Assembly: GCA_017989775.1 (NCBI GenBank)
Contig: JAGNPF010000038.1
Location: 1 to 9,169 of the forward strand
DNA from: Flavobacterium sp.
GTDB lineage: Bacteria; Bacteroidota; Bacteroidia; Flavobacteriales; Flavobacteriaceae
Length of the DNA: 9,169 bases
Reading direction: 5' to 3'
The translations under genes and the position numbers were made by a program. The notes under the pieces are model-generated. The model was not told where the DNA came from and did not search any database. It worked only from the letters and a program-made list of their open reading frames with translations. Of this stretch, positions 1-6,182 are shown one piece after another (the first letter of the stretch is position 1; each line of letters opens with the position of its first letter).

Positions 1-1
1 T

Positions 2-646
2 ACCAAGTCAGTGCCAATTGAAAAAGAAGGCGAATTACTGTTGGAGCATGATTATGATGGCATCAAAGAGTTGGACAACAATTTACCGCCTTGGTGGGTT
101 TATTTATTCTATGCTTGCATCATTTTTGCAGTCGTGTATTTGGTACGTTTTGAAATAATGGGTGCCGACAACCAAGAAATGGAGTTGAAAAAAGAAATTG
201 CCCAAGCCCAAATAGAAATTGCCGAATACAAAAAAACGGCTCCAGATTTAATGGATGAAAAAACGGTTACTTTACTGACCGATGCCGAAGGGTTAGCAGC
301 AGGTAAAGCCATTTTTACCACTAATTGTGTGGCTTGTCACAGAGCTGATGCCGGAGGGCAAATTGGTCCAAACTTGACCGATGACCAATGGATTTTGGGT
401 GGTGGAATCAAAAATGTATTTCACACTTTGGTAAACGGTGGTCGTGACGGAAAGGGAATGATTTCTTGGAAAGGAACCTTGAAGCCTACAGAGATGCAGC
501 AAGTGGCCAGTTACGTGCTGTCGTTGAAAGGTAGCAACCCTAAAGACCCCAAAGCTCCCGAAGGCGAAATCTGGGTGGACGAAAACGCTCCCAAAACCGA
601 GGCTGCCGCTGCAACCACAACGGATACCACGGCTGTGAAAAAATAG
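2..646 (+). CDS. ccoP: cbb3-type cytochrome c oxidase subunit III (CcoP), 5' end missing
   Basis: This is the cytochrome c subunit of the cbb3 oxidase. It accepts electrons from the cytochrome pool at the outer face of the inner membrane and passes them to the catalytic subunit. Counting from the GTG at 11, a membrane segment spans about residues 29-46 after a conserved stretch containing Leu-Pro-Pro-Trp-Trp. One cytochrome c domain follows (about 93-172) with the haem motif CVACH at 106-110 and a probable axial methionine at Met150 (GKGMISWKG). The tail is rich in Ala and Thr. The frame is open to the window edge (Thr-Lys-Ser precede the GTG). Bacteroidota CcoP proteins normally have roughly another 80-100 N-terminal residues with further membrane segments, so I read this as a truncated gene and not one that starts at 11. 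Only one CXXCH is visible, whereas proteobacterial CcoP usually has two. It is followed by a hairpin terminator and then ccoG. Confidence 0.93.
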   Translation, partial: TKSVPIEKEGELLLEHDYDGIKELDNNLPPWWVYLFYACIIFAVVYLVRFEIMGADNQEMELKKEIAQAQIEIAEYKKTAPDLMDEKTVTLLTDAEGLAAGKAIFTTNCVACHRADAGGQIGPNLTDDQWILGGGIKNVFHTLVNGGRDGKGMISWKGTLKPTEMQQVASYVLSLKGSNPKDPKAPEGEIWVDENAPKTEAAAATTTDTTAVKK

Positions 647-680
647 CTTTTAGCAACTTGTAAATAATTTTTACGTTCAT

Positions 681-718
681 AATCTTTGTCAAAGGCTTTC
701 ACTTTGGCAAAGATTTTT
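681..718 (+). terminator. Hairpin terminator or attenuator between ccoP and ccoG
   Basis: The left arm at 681-694 (AATCTTTGTCAAAG) pairs with 702-715 over 14 base pairs, with a single G-T wobble (689/707) and a 7-base loop. A run of five T (714-718) begins inside the end of the right arm. This is a textbook intrinsic terminator on the + strand, 35 bases after the ccoP stop and 22 bases before the ccoG start. Because ccoG belongs functionally with ccoP, partial termination that lowers accessory-gene expression is a reasonable inference. Confidence 0.8.
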
Positions 719-739
719 GATTAAATAAATATCCAAAAA

Positions 740-2158
740 ATGTCAAAATTACCAGACCAAGCGTTTAGAGACACCATCGGAACCATAGACGAAGAAGGAA
801 ACAGAAAATTTATTTTCCCCAAAAAACCTTCCGGAAAGTTTTACGATTACAGGAAGTGGGTCAGTTATTTTTTGCTGATTATCCTGGTTGCCAATCCTTT
901 TATCAAGGTTAACGGCAACCAGTTCATGATGTTCAACGTCTTGGAACGAAGATTCAATATTTTTGGTTTTCCATTTTGGCCACAGGATTTTTACCTGTTC
1001 GTGATTTCGATGATTGTGGGGGTTGTTTTCGTCATTCTTTTTACGGTCATCTTCGGCCGCATATTTTGTGGATGGATTTGCCCGCAAACCATATTCTTGG
1101 AAATGGTTTTCCGCCGAATCGAATATTGGATAGAAGGGGATCGCGGTGCCCAAATTCGTCTGGAAAAACAAGAATGGAATGCCGAAAAAATTAGAAAGAA
1201 AGCCTTGAAGTGGTCGGTCTTTCTAATTATTTCCTTTTTTATTGCCAATATTTTTCTGGCTTACCTGATCGGAAGTGATGATTTGATCAAAATGATTGTC
1301 GAGGGGCCTCAAAACCACGTCAGCACCTTGATTTCGTTATTTATTTTCACAGGGGTTTTCTATTTTATTTTTGTATGGTTCAGGGAGCAGGTTTGCATTA
1401 TTGCCTGTCCTTACGGAAGATTGCAAGGAGTGTTGCTGGACAATAAATCCATCAATGTTGCTTATGATTTTGTGCGTGGCGAAAAAGAAGCCGGACGCGC
1501 CAAATTCAACAAACAAGAGGATAGGGCGGCATCCGGAAAAGGAGATTGCATAGACTGCAAACAATGCGTGAATGTGTGCCCAACGGGAATCGACATTCGC
1601 AACGGTACGCAACTCGAATGCGTGAATTGTACCGCCTGCATCGACGAGTGCGATACCATCATGGAAGGCGTGGGCTTGCCTAAAGGGCTTATTCGCTATG
1701 CTTCGGAAGACGAAATCGAGAAGAAAGCCAAGTTCAAGTTTACGGCAAGAATGAAAGGGTATTCGGCCGTGCTGTTTATTTTGATTGGAATCTTGGTGGG
1801 ATTGTTGTTTCTTCGCACCGAAGTCGAAGCTGTCATTTTGCGTTTGCCGGGGCAGTTGTTCCAACATAAAGGCGAAAATATCAGCAACATTTACACGTTC
1901 AAGATTATCAATAAAACCAACAATGATTTCAATGACATCCACTTTAAATTGGTTGGAATAAAAGGTAATTTGAAAGTGGTTGGGGAGCAAGATTTAAAAG
2001 TGCCAAAGCAAGGAATGAAGAGTGGTACCTTGTTTGTCGAAATCAATCAGTATCTATTGGATACCGACAAAACAAAATTGGAGATTGACGTTTATGACGG
2101 AAATAAAAAAATTGAAACGACCCACACCAATTTTTTGAGTCCGAGGAGTTTCGATTAA
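740..2158 (+). CDS. ccoG: Cytochrome c oxidase accessory protein CcoG (FixG/RdxA-type membrane ferredoxin)
   Basis: CcoG is an inner-membrane iron-sulfur protein needed for cbb3 oxidase biogenesis; work on proteobacterial homologues links it to copper reduction during insertion of the metal. The 472 residues match the family length. Membrane segments lie near 42-57, 84-106, 158-177, 195-213 and 341-358. The Cys pairs CGWIC (110-114) and CIIAC (219-223) sit at the end of membrane segments. Two ferredoxin motifs follow, CIDCKQCVNVCP (270-281) and CVNCTACIDEC (294-304), giving eight cysteines for two [4Fe-4S] clusters. The C-terminal part (about 370-470) corresponds to the Ig-like FixG domain. 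The ATG at 740 is preceded by an A-rich leader with no Shine-Dalgarno sequence, which is usual in Bacteroidota. The gene lies 93 bases after ccoP, with a terminator between them, and 67 bases before ccoH. All cysteine motifs expected for the family are present. Confidence 0.96.
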   Translation: MSKLPDQAFRDTIGTIDEEGNRKFIFPKKPSGKFYDYRKWVSYFLLIILVANPFIKVNGNQFMMFNVLERRFNIFGFPFWPQDFYLFVISMIVGVVFVILFTVIFGRIFCGWICPQTIFLEMVFRRIEYWIEGDRGAQIRLEKQEWNAEKIRKKALKWSVFLIISFFIANIFLAYLIGSDDLIKMIVEGPQNHVSTLISLFIFTGVFYFIFVWFREQVCIIACPYGRLQGVLLDNKSINVAYDFVRGEKEAGRAKFNKQEDRAASGKGDCIDCKQCVNVCPTGIDIRNGTQLECVNCTACIDECDTIMEGVGLPKGLIRYASEDEIEKKAKFKFTARMKGYSAVLFILIGILVGLLFLRTEVEAVILRLPGQLFQHKGENISNIYTFKIINKTNNDFNDIHFKLVGIKGNLKVVGEQDLKVPKQGMKSGTLFVEINQYLLDTDKTKLEIDVYDGNKKIETTHTNFLSPRSFD

Positions 2159-2182
2159 TCCTCCCAAATCCATCAAAGGAGG

Positions 2183-2213
2183 TTTGGGCAGTAGAAAAGG
2201 ATAGGTATAATTT
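2183..2213 (+). promoter_or_regulatory. Weak candidate promoter for ccoH
   Basis: TTTG at 2183-2186 is followed, after exactly 19 bases, by TATAATTT at 2206-2213. This is the Bacteroidota arrangement (TTTG-N19-TAnnTTTG), but the second element matches only 6 of 8 positions. The TTTG lies in the right arm of a small stem (CCCAAA 2163-2168 with TTTGGG 2183-2188) that has no T-run. Co-transcription of ccoH with ccoG over the 67-base gap is the simpler reading; an internal promoter is possible. Confidence 0.25.
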
Positions 2214-2225
2214 AACAAAAAAGAC

Positions 2226-2675
2226 ATGAAAATTAATTGGGGAACCGCAATCGTCATTGCCTTTGCAATATTTATAAGCTTTATTTTGTATTTTGTTTTT
2301 CATGTACAATCCGATTCCAAATACGACAACGAATTGGTGGTCGAGGAATATTACAAGTACGATTCTCATTTTGGCGACGAAATGAAAAGAATACAAAATG
2401 CCCAAGATTTAGTTCAAAAGCCCGTCATAACGAATAATTCCGAAGGAATAACAATTGTTTTTCCCGAGACATTTATCTCAAAAGACATCAAGGGAAAGGT
2501 GGCTTTTTACAGGCCTTCCAACAAAAAATTCGATTTTGAAGTTCCTATTTCGCTTTCGGGTTCTTCTTTGAAGGTGCCCAAAAAAAGATTGTTGGGTGGT
2601 CGATGGAACATCAACATGGAGTGGCAATATGAAGGAAAACAATATCTTACCAAAGAAATTATTTATGTTGAATAG
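2226..2675 (+). CDS. ccoH: FixH/CcoH family cbb3 oxidase assembly protein
   Basis: CcoH is a small single-span membrane protein that supports assembly or stability of the cbb3 oxidase. The 149-residue protein has one N-terminal membrane segment (about 6-26), followed by the FixH-type stretch with VVEEYYKYD (38-46) and an extracytoplasmic beta-rich domain. Near the C-terminus is the family-like pattern GGRWNINMEWQYEGKQY (123-139). Sequence similarity within FixH is low in general, so the assignment rests on size, topology, these motifs and above all the position directly after ccoG. The start at 2226 is preceded by an A-rich leader without a Shine-Dalgarno sequence. About 190 bases separate it from the next gene, including a tandem repeat array. 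Confidence 0.88.
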   Translation: MKINWGTAIVIAFAIFISFILYFVFHVQSDSKYDNELVVEEYYKYDSHFGDEMKRIQNAQDLVQKPVITNNSEGITIVFPETFISKDIKGKVAFYRPSNKKFDFEVPISLSGSSLKVPKKRLLGGRWNINMEWQYEGKQYLTKEIIYVE

Positions 2676-2767
2676 AGATTATAAAAGAGAATAAAGAAAA
2701 TAGATAAAAGAGGATAGAACAAAGAAATTGGAGAGAAAATGAAATTTTGATATTAAATCATTTTTAG

Positions 2768-2859
2768 TCTAAAATCTGCAATCTAAAATCTGCAATCTAA
2801 AATCTGCAATCTAAAATCTGCAATCTAAAATCTGCAATCTAAAATCTGCAATCTAAAAT
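2768..2859. repeat. 14-base perfect tandem repeat, 6 full units plus 8 bases
   Basis: The unit TCTAAAATCTGCAA is repeated without any mismatch from 2768 to 2851, followed by a partial unit TCTAAAAT to 2859. The array stops 4 bases before the ATG at 2864, so it forms the whole immediate leader of the TauE/SafE-like gene. The perfect identity of units indicates recent expansion or homogenisation. Each unit has TA-AAA-TCTG, only loosely like the Bacteroidota -7 element TAnnTTTG, so a promoter role is speculative. Confidence 0.97.
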
Positions 2860-2863
2860 TACA

Positions 2864-3565
2864 ATGCTTTACACCGCTTTTGTCTTCGGTTTGATCAGTA
2901 GTTTTCACTGCATCGGAATGTGTGGCCCAATCGCCATGATGTTGCCTGTGGACAGGAACAACCAGGTTAAAAAAGTGAGTCAAATCTTGACCTATCACGT
3001 TGGAAGAATGACGGCTTATGCCTCCATTGGTTTGGTTTTTGGTCTAGTGGGGCGAGGCTTGTACTTGGCTGGAATGCAGCAAAAACTGTCCATTTTTATT
3101 GGTGTCGCTATGATTTTGGTCATCTTGATTCCGGAAAAAGTTTTTGCCCGTTACAATTTTTCGAAACCCGTTTTTGTCCTGATTTCCAAAGTGAAATCGA
3201 CCTTGGGAAAACAATTCAAGAACCAAAGTTACCAATCTTTGTTCACCATTGGCTTGCTCAACGGATTCCTGCCCTGCGGAATGGTTTATGTCGCCCTGTT
3301 TGGAGCCATTGCCATGCAAAACGAAAGTTTTGGCGTGTTGTACATGCTGTTGTTTGGCTTGGGCACTGTCCCGATGATGAGTAGCGTGGTTTATCTTCAA
3401 TCCTTCCTGACTATTCCCGTTCGCAACAAGATACAAAAAGCCATTCCTTATGTTGCCGTAGCGATGGGAATCCTATTTATTTTAAGAGGCTTGGGCTTGG
3501 GAATTCCTTATGTTTCTCCTTCCGACATGAGCTTGTTCGTGCAGGCAACTCCCAATTGTCATTAA
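2864..3565 (+). CDS. TauE/SafE-like (UreH_2-type) membrane protein linked to cbb3 oxidase
   Basis: This 233-residue polytopic protein belongs to the family usually annotated as sulfite exporter TauE/SafE or cytochrome biogenesis transmembrane region (UreH_2 domain), related to the membrane core of DsbD/CcdA-like proteins. The first membrane segment carries HCIGMCGP (15-22) with cysteines C16 and C20 followed by Met25-Met26. The second half carries NGFLPCGMVY (133-142) with C138. Hydrophobic segments lie near 2-27, 50-66, 73-90, 126-150, 156-175 and 194-211. Such proteins commonly sit at the end of ccoNOPGH clusters in Bacteroidota. A role in copper or thiol handling for the oxidase is inferred from the Cys/Met/His motifs and position; sulfite export is not supported by the context. 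The leader is entirely the 14-base repeat array. The gene is followed by a strong terminator. Confidence 0.88.
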   Translation: MLYTAFVFGLISSFHCIGMCGPIAMMLPVDRNNQVKKVSQILTYHVGRMTAYASIGLVFGLVGRGLYLAGMQQKLSIFIGVAMILVILIPEKVFARYNFSKPVFVLISKVKSTLGKQFKNQSYQSLFTIGLLNGFLPCGMVYVALFGAIAMQNESFGVLYMLLFGLGTVPMMSSVVYLQSFLTIPVRNKIQKAIPYVAVAMGILFILRGLGLGIPYVSPSDMSLFVQATPNCH

Positions 3566-3609
3566 GACCATTTGAGGCGTAATACTGAAAAATTTAGTAG
3601 TAAAAAACC

Positions 3610-3645
3610 AAAACCCTTTCAAAGTTCAGCTCTGAAAGGGTTTTT
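3610..3645. terminator. Bidirectional terminator between the cco genes and hemN
   Basis: Arms 3610-3621 (AAAACCCTTTCA) and 3633-3644 pair perfectly over 12 base pairs around an 11-base loop. A T-run lies on the right for + strand transcripts, and an A-rich stretch on the left (3602-3613, with two C) gives a T-rich tail for - strand transcripts. It lies 45 bases after the stop at 3565 and about 70 bases after the hemN stop on the other strand, so it can serve both convergent genes. Confidence 0.88.
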
Positions 3646-3717
3646 AGTATAAAAAACACTATGAAAAATTTTATTGTTGTTCTGTGGATGGAGGTTTTTA
3701 AAAAAGACAAAAGACTC

Positions 3718-5082
3718 TTAAATCGTCATTGAAAATAACTGAGTTTCTGGCGTTTTTCTTTTCAAACGCAAGTCAAAAGCCATACAGATATTGCGGATAA
3801 ACGGTTTTCCGGCATCGGTAACTTGGATGCCATTGGTTTTGATGATGACCAATCTGTCTTTTTTCATTTCTTCCAATTGGGCCAATATTTCTGGAATTTC
3901 GGCTACATAATTGGCCTTGTTTTCCCAAGAAGTTTCAAATTGGCACATAATGTTCAAAATGTGTTTTCTGATGATGAGGTCTTCTTCGGTCAAAAGATGT
4001 CCCCTGAAAATAGGCAATTTATCCGTTTTCAACGCGGCATAATATTCTTCCAGACTTTTTACGTTTTGTGCAAAACTGTACCAACTGTCGCTAATGGAAG
4101 AGACTCCCAAACCAATCATCAATTGTGTTTTTGACGAGCTGTAGCCCATAAAATTACGGTGCAATTTCCCGGTTTTGAAGGAATCATACAAACTGTCGCT
4201 TTTTAGGGCAAAATGATCCATTCCTATTTCGTAATAATCATTTTCGTCCAATAAATCTTTTCCAACCTCATAGAGACGTCTTTTTTCTTCGTCTTTTGGA
4301 ATGTCCTCGTCATTAAAACCGCGTTGTCCGTTGCCTTTTATCCAAGGCACGTGGGCATAACTATAGAACGCCAATCGGTCCGGTTGCAGCGAATGCGTTT
4401 TCTCGATGGTGTCAATCACGTCGTCAACTCCTTGAAAAGGCAAACCAAAAATAAGGTCGTGGCCAATGGAAGTATAACCGATTTCCTTTGCCCAAAAAGT
4501 CACTTTGGCCACATTGTGGAACGGTTGGTTGCGGTGGATGGCCTTTTGTACTTTTTCGGAATAATCCTGTACGCCAAAGCTAACTCTTCTAAAACCCAAA
4601 TCGTACAATTTTTGCAAATGCGCACGAGTCGTGTTGTTGGGATGACCTTCAAAACTGAATTCGTGGTCTTTGGCTTTTTCCGCATAACAAAAAATACCGT
4701 TGATCAAGTCTTCCAGATTTTTTGTCGAGAAAAAAGTAGGGGTTCCGCCACCCAAATGAATTTCTTTTATGATGGGTTTTTCGTCAAGAATATTGCAATA
4801 CAAGGCCCATTCTTTCAGGACGGCTTCAATATAAGGGTTTTCTACGGCGTGGTTTTTGGTAATGCGCTTGTTGCATCCGCAAAAAGTACACAAACTTTCG
4901 CAAAAAGGAAGATGAATGTAAAGACTCAATCCTTCTTTCAAGTTGCTTTCCATAAAAGACCTTTTTAGGGTCTCGATCCAGATTTCATAGGTAAAATTTT
5001 CCTCGTCCCAATAAGGAACTGTAGGATAACTCGTGTATCTCGGGCCTGGAACATTATATTTTTGAAGGATAGAATTATTCAT
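3718..5082 (-). CDS. hemN: Oxygen-independent coproporphyrinogen III dehydrogenase (HemN)
   Basis: HemN is a cytoplasmic radical SAM enzyme that converts coproporphyrinogen III to protoporphyrinogen IX without oxygen, in haem synthesis. I take the ATG at 5082, giving 454 residues, close to the 457 of the E. coli enzyme. A longer frame to 5214 would run through the promoter and through the terminator of the upstream gene, and would add 44 residues unlike HemN. The N-terminus has PGPRYTSYPT (12-21). The cluster motif is C61-X3-C65-X2-C68-X-C70 (CESLCTFCGC), the HemN version with the extra cysteine, at almost the same positions as in E. coli. GGGTPTF follows at 111-117. The C-terminal RNICMAFD is also typical. 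True HemN rather than HemW is supported by the CxxxCxxCxC pattern, the YTSYPT start and the length. Its own promoter carries a palindromic FNR/CRP-like site, matching a low-oxygen role alongside the nearby cbb3 genes. Confidence 0.96.
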   Translation of the reverse strand: MNNSILQKYNVPGPRYTSYPTVPYWDEENFTYEIWIETLKRSFMESNLKEGLSLYIHLPFCESLCTFCGCNKRITKNHAVENPYIEAVLKEWALYCNILDEKPIIKEIHLGGGTPTFFSTKNLEDLINGIFCYAEKAKDHEFSFEGHPNNTTRAHLQKLYDLGFRRVSFGVQDYSEKVQKAIHRNQPFHNVAKVTFWAKEIGYTSIGHDLIFGLPFQGVDDVIDTIEKTHSLQPDRLAFYSYAHVPWIKGNGQRGFNDEDIPKDEEKRRLYEVGKDLLDENDYYEIGMDHFALKSDSLYDSFKTGKLHRNFMGYSSSKTQLMIGLGVSSISDSWYSFAQNVKSLEEYYAALKTDKLPIFRGHLLTEEDLIIRKHILNIMCQFETSWENKANYVAEIPEILAQLEEMKKDRLVIIKTNGIQVTDAGKPFIRNICMAFDLRLKRKTPETQLFSMTI

Positions 5083-5106
5083 AATAGACACGTTTTTTTC
5101 ATTATT

Positions 5107-5114
5107 CAAAAGTA
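5107..5114 (-). promoter_or_regulatory. hemN promoter, -7 element
   Basis: On the - strand this reads TACTTTTG, a full match to the Bacteroidota -7 element TAnnTTTG, ending 24 bases before the hemN ATG. No TTTG or TTG stands about 19 bases further upstream; that stretch is A/T only. A missing -33 element is what one expects of an activator-dependent promoter, and the palindrome at 5137-5150 lies just where an activator would sit. Confidence 0.65.
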
Positions 5115-5136
5115 AACCGAGAATGTTATAATTAAA

Positions 5137-5150
5137 ATGATAATTATCAT
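5137..5150. promoter_or_regulatory. Perfect palindrome, candidate FNR/CRP-type operator of hemN
   Basis: ATGATAATTATCAT is a perfect 14-base palindrome containing TGAT-N4-ATCA, the core of the FNR consensus TTGAT-N4-ATCAA. If transcription starts about 4 bases after the -7 element, near 5103, the centre of the site (between 5143 and 5144) is at about -40.5, the class II activator position. The half TGATAAT also resembles half of a Fur box, so iron control is an alternative. The site lies between the upstream gene's terminator and hemN, so it is not inside any coding region. Confidence 0.55.
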
Positions 5151-5173
5151 ATAAAAAAGGTACATTCACCCAT

Positions 5174-5201
5174 AAAAAAAGAGGCTTTTTAGACCTCTTT
5201 T
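5174..5201 (-). terminator. Terminator of the gene at 5238-5717
   Basis: AAAAGAGG (5177-5184) pairs with CCTCTTTT (5194-5201). Two more pairs, CT with AG, extend the stem past one unpaired A. Read on the - strand, the stem is followed by seven T (5174-5180). It lies 37 bases after the stop of the small membrane protein gene and separates it from the hemN promoter, so the two are distinct transcription units. Confidence 0.75.
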
Positions 5202-5237
5202 GATGAATTAACAATCAAATATATAAAAAAAAGCAGA

Positions 5238-5717
5238 TTAGTTTGAAATACAATCCTGAATTATTTCTCGCCATTTTTTGGCCAATTGATGGTCTTCGTG
5301 CAAACAGATTTGACCTATTTGGTCATTTTCGATTTGGTAAAAAGGTATGGATTCTATTTTTTTGTCTTTGGCGTGGTGGAATTCAAAATCGATTTTCACG
5401 ATGGTATTGGAATTGCCTTCGGTCGTGATGGACAATTTACAAGAATCGACGGCGTTTAAATCAACGAAATTTGTGATTTCTTTTTCTTTCGAATTGAAAT
5501 CCATCAAAAGGAATCCTTTGTTTTTTTTGTCCAATGCCAAAACTTTTTTGTTCAGGGTTTCCGTTATTTCAAAGTTGTAACGGTTGTTTTGACTGTATTT
5601 TTTCATGATTTCCCTGATTTTCGACTTGTTGATTGAATTTGATCTCATGGCATAGATGATGGGAATTCCTATCAAAAGGGTTATGAAAAGGCCTATTATT
5701 GTTACGGATGTATCCAT
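5238..5717 (-). CDS. Small single-span membrane protein of unknown function
   Basis: I do not recognise the family of this 159-residue protein. It has one N-terminal membrane segment (about 5-23, Val-Thr-Ile-Ile-Gly to Tyr-Ala-Met) followed directly by positive charges (Arg25, Lys31, Lys33, Arg35), so the remainder should face the cytoplasm. That domain has alternating hydrophobic strands, for example VLALDKKNKGFLLMDF (59-74) and IVKIDFEFHH (106-115), and a final helix with KKWREII (147-153). It may be a small beta-rich fold, possibly PH-like, but that is inference from pattern only. The ATG at 5717 follows an A/C-rich leader with no Shine-Dalgarno sequence. It has its own terminator before hemN and a possible promoter with an overlapping inverted repeat. 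Composition and strand-specific openness agree with a real gene; the frames on the other strand look like shadows. Confidence 0.75.
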   Translation of the reverse strand: MDTSVTIIGLFITLLIGIPIIYAMRSNSINKSKIREIMKKYSQNNRYNFEITETLNKKVLALDKKNKGFLLMDFNSKEKEITNFVDLNAVDSCKLSITTEGNSNTIVKIDFEFHHAKDKKIESIPFYQIENDQIGQICLHEDHQLAKKWREIIQDCISN

Positions 5718-5738
5718 TTGTTTTTGTTTTTAAAATTT

Positions 5739-5746
5739 GAAATATA
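5739..5746 (-). promoter_or_regulatory. Candidate -7 element for the gene at 5238-5717
   Basis: On the - strand this reads TATATTTC, 7 of 8 matches to TAnnTTTG, 21 bases before the ATG. No TTG stands at the expected 19-base distance; the region where the -33 element should be is occupied by an inverted repeat (5761-5779). Confidence 0.4.
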
Positions 5747-5760
5747 GCATTAAGGGAACT

Positions 5761-5779
5761 CAATATCGGATGGATATTG
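5761..5779. repeat. Inverted repeat CAATATC-N5-GATATTG
   Basis: Two perfect 7-base arms at 5761-5767 and 5773-5779 surround GGATG, with a further T-G wobble outside. There is no T-run on either strand, so it is a poor terminator for the gene ending at 5831. It covers the expected -33 position (about 5766-5769) of the promoter of the small membrane protein gene, so it could be an operator. A weak 6-bp hairpin (5797-5802 with 5812-5817) lies between it and the upstream stop. Confidence 0.5.
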
Positions 5780-5830
5780 GCCCGGAAAGAAGAATGTTTT
5801 CCTCTGATTGTGGAAAATAAATGCTTTAAA

Positions 5831-6178
5831 TCACCAAAAATAATGGAATGGAAAGAGCAGGAGCGAGACCATTTCACATCGGTTGATGTCTTGGTTCGCG
5901 AAAGGGGTAAAAAGGGTTACAATTTTTAAATCCGGAATGACAACCAGATAATTTTCAAAATATTTTGAGACTGAAAAATCGGGATTTTTTTGGGTTGAAG
6001 CAAAGGAATTGTTTGCTTGGGGCTGAATGAAAACCGAAGAATGGATGCTGTCAACAGAAAAGGAAGAGTCGGTTTTTTCTTGCTGGATTTTTTTCACGAA
6101 AGTTTTATTTGTATGGGCTGCAAATAAAAAAGCTATTGAAAGTCCAATAAAAACGAGGGTTTTCCGAATCCAATCCAT
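5831..6178 (-). CDS. Short exported or membrane-anchored protein of unknown function
   Basis: This 115-residue protein has a short positive start (Asp-Trp-Ile-Arg-Lys) and a hydrophobic segment (about 7-21, TLVFIGLSIAFLFAA), which looks like a signal peptide or anchor. There is no lipoprotein cysteine. The middle is polar and rich in Ser, Gln and Asn, and the end is aromatic, FPFHYFW (109-115). I do not know the family; the signal-like start and a distinctive end suggest a real small protein typical of Flavobacteriaceae, not a chance frame. The next in-frame codons upstream reach a stop within four codons, so the ATG at 6178 is the only plausible ATG start. A perfect TAnnTTTG lies just 4 bases upstream of it. 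It is followed by 113 bases before the next gene on the same strand, with no convincing terminator. Confidence 0.6.
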   Translation of the reverse strand: MDWIRKTLVFIGLSIAFLFAAHTNKTFVKKIQQEKTDSSFSVDSIHSSVFIQPQANNSFASTQKNPDFSVSKYFENYLVVIPDLKIVTLFTPFANQDINRCEMVSLLLFPFHYFW

Positions 6179-6182
6179 TTTA

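Noticed and set aside
703..733. TTTG-N19-TAAATATC as a ccoG promoter
   Set aside because: The second element matches only 6 of 8 positions, the TTTG is in the terminator arm, and the transcript would start almost at the ATG. I regard it as chance.
1337..1990. A 217-codon open frame on the - strand opposite ccoG
   Set aside because: It overlaps the conserved cysteine-rich part of ccoG and has a His/Gln/Asn-rich composition typical of antisense frames.
2747..2760. FNR-like half sites TGAT and ATCA upstream of the repeat array
   Set aside because: The spacer is five bases instead of four, so the two halves are out of phase for an FNR/CRP dimer. The region is AT-rich and no -7 element follows at a suitable distance.
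2768..2859. The tandem repeat as a CRISPR array or replication iterons
   Set aside because: The units are contiguous 14-mers without spacers, and no cas or replication gene is nearby.
4324..4968. A 214-codon open frame on the + strand opposite hemN
   Set aside because: It lies wholly inside hemN, has no family features, and the hemN frame carries all expected catalytic motifs. It is a shadow frame.
5083..5214. An N-terminal extension of hemN by 44 residues to an ATG at 5214
   Set aside because: It would run through a terminator hairpin, the palindrome and the -7 element, and the added residues do not resemble HemN. The ATG at 5082 gives the normal family length and cysteine positions.
5569..5877. 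A 102-codon - strand frame overlapping two small genes
   Set aside because: It overlaps both the start of the gene at 5238-5717 and the end of the gene at 5831-6178 in another frame, and lacks signal, motif or leader.
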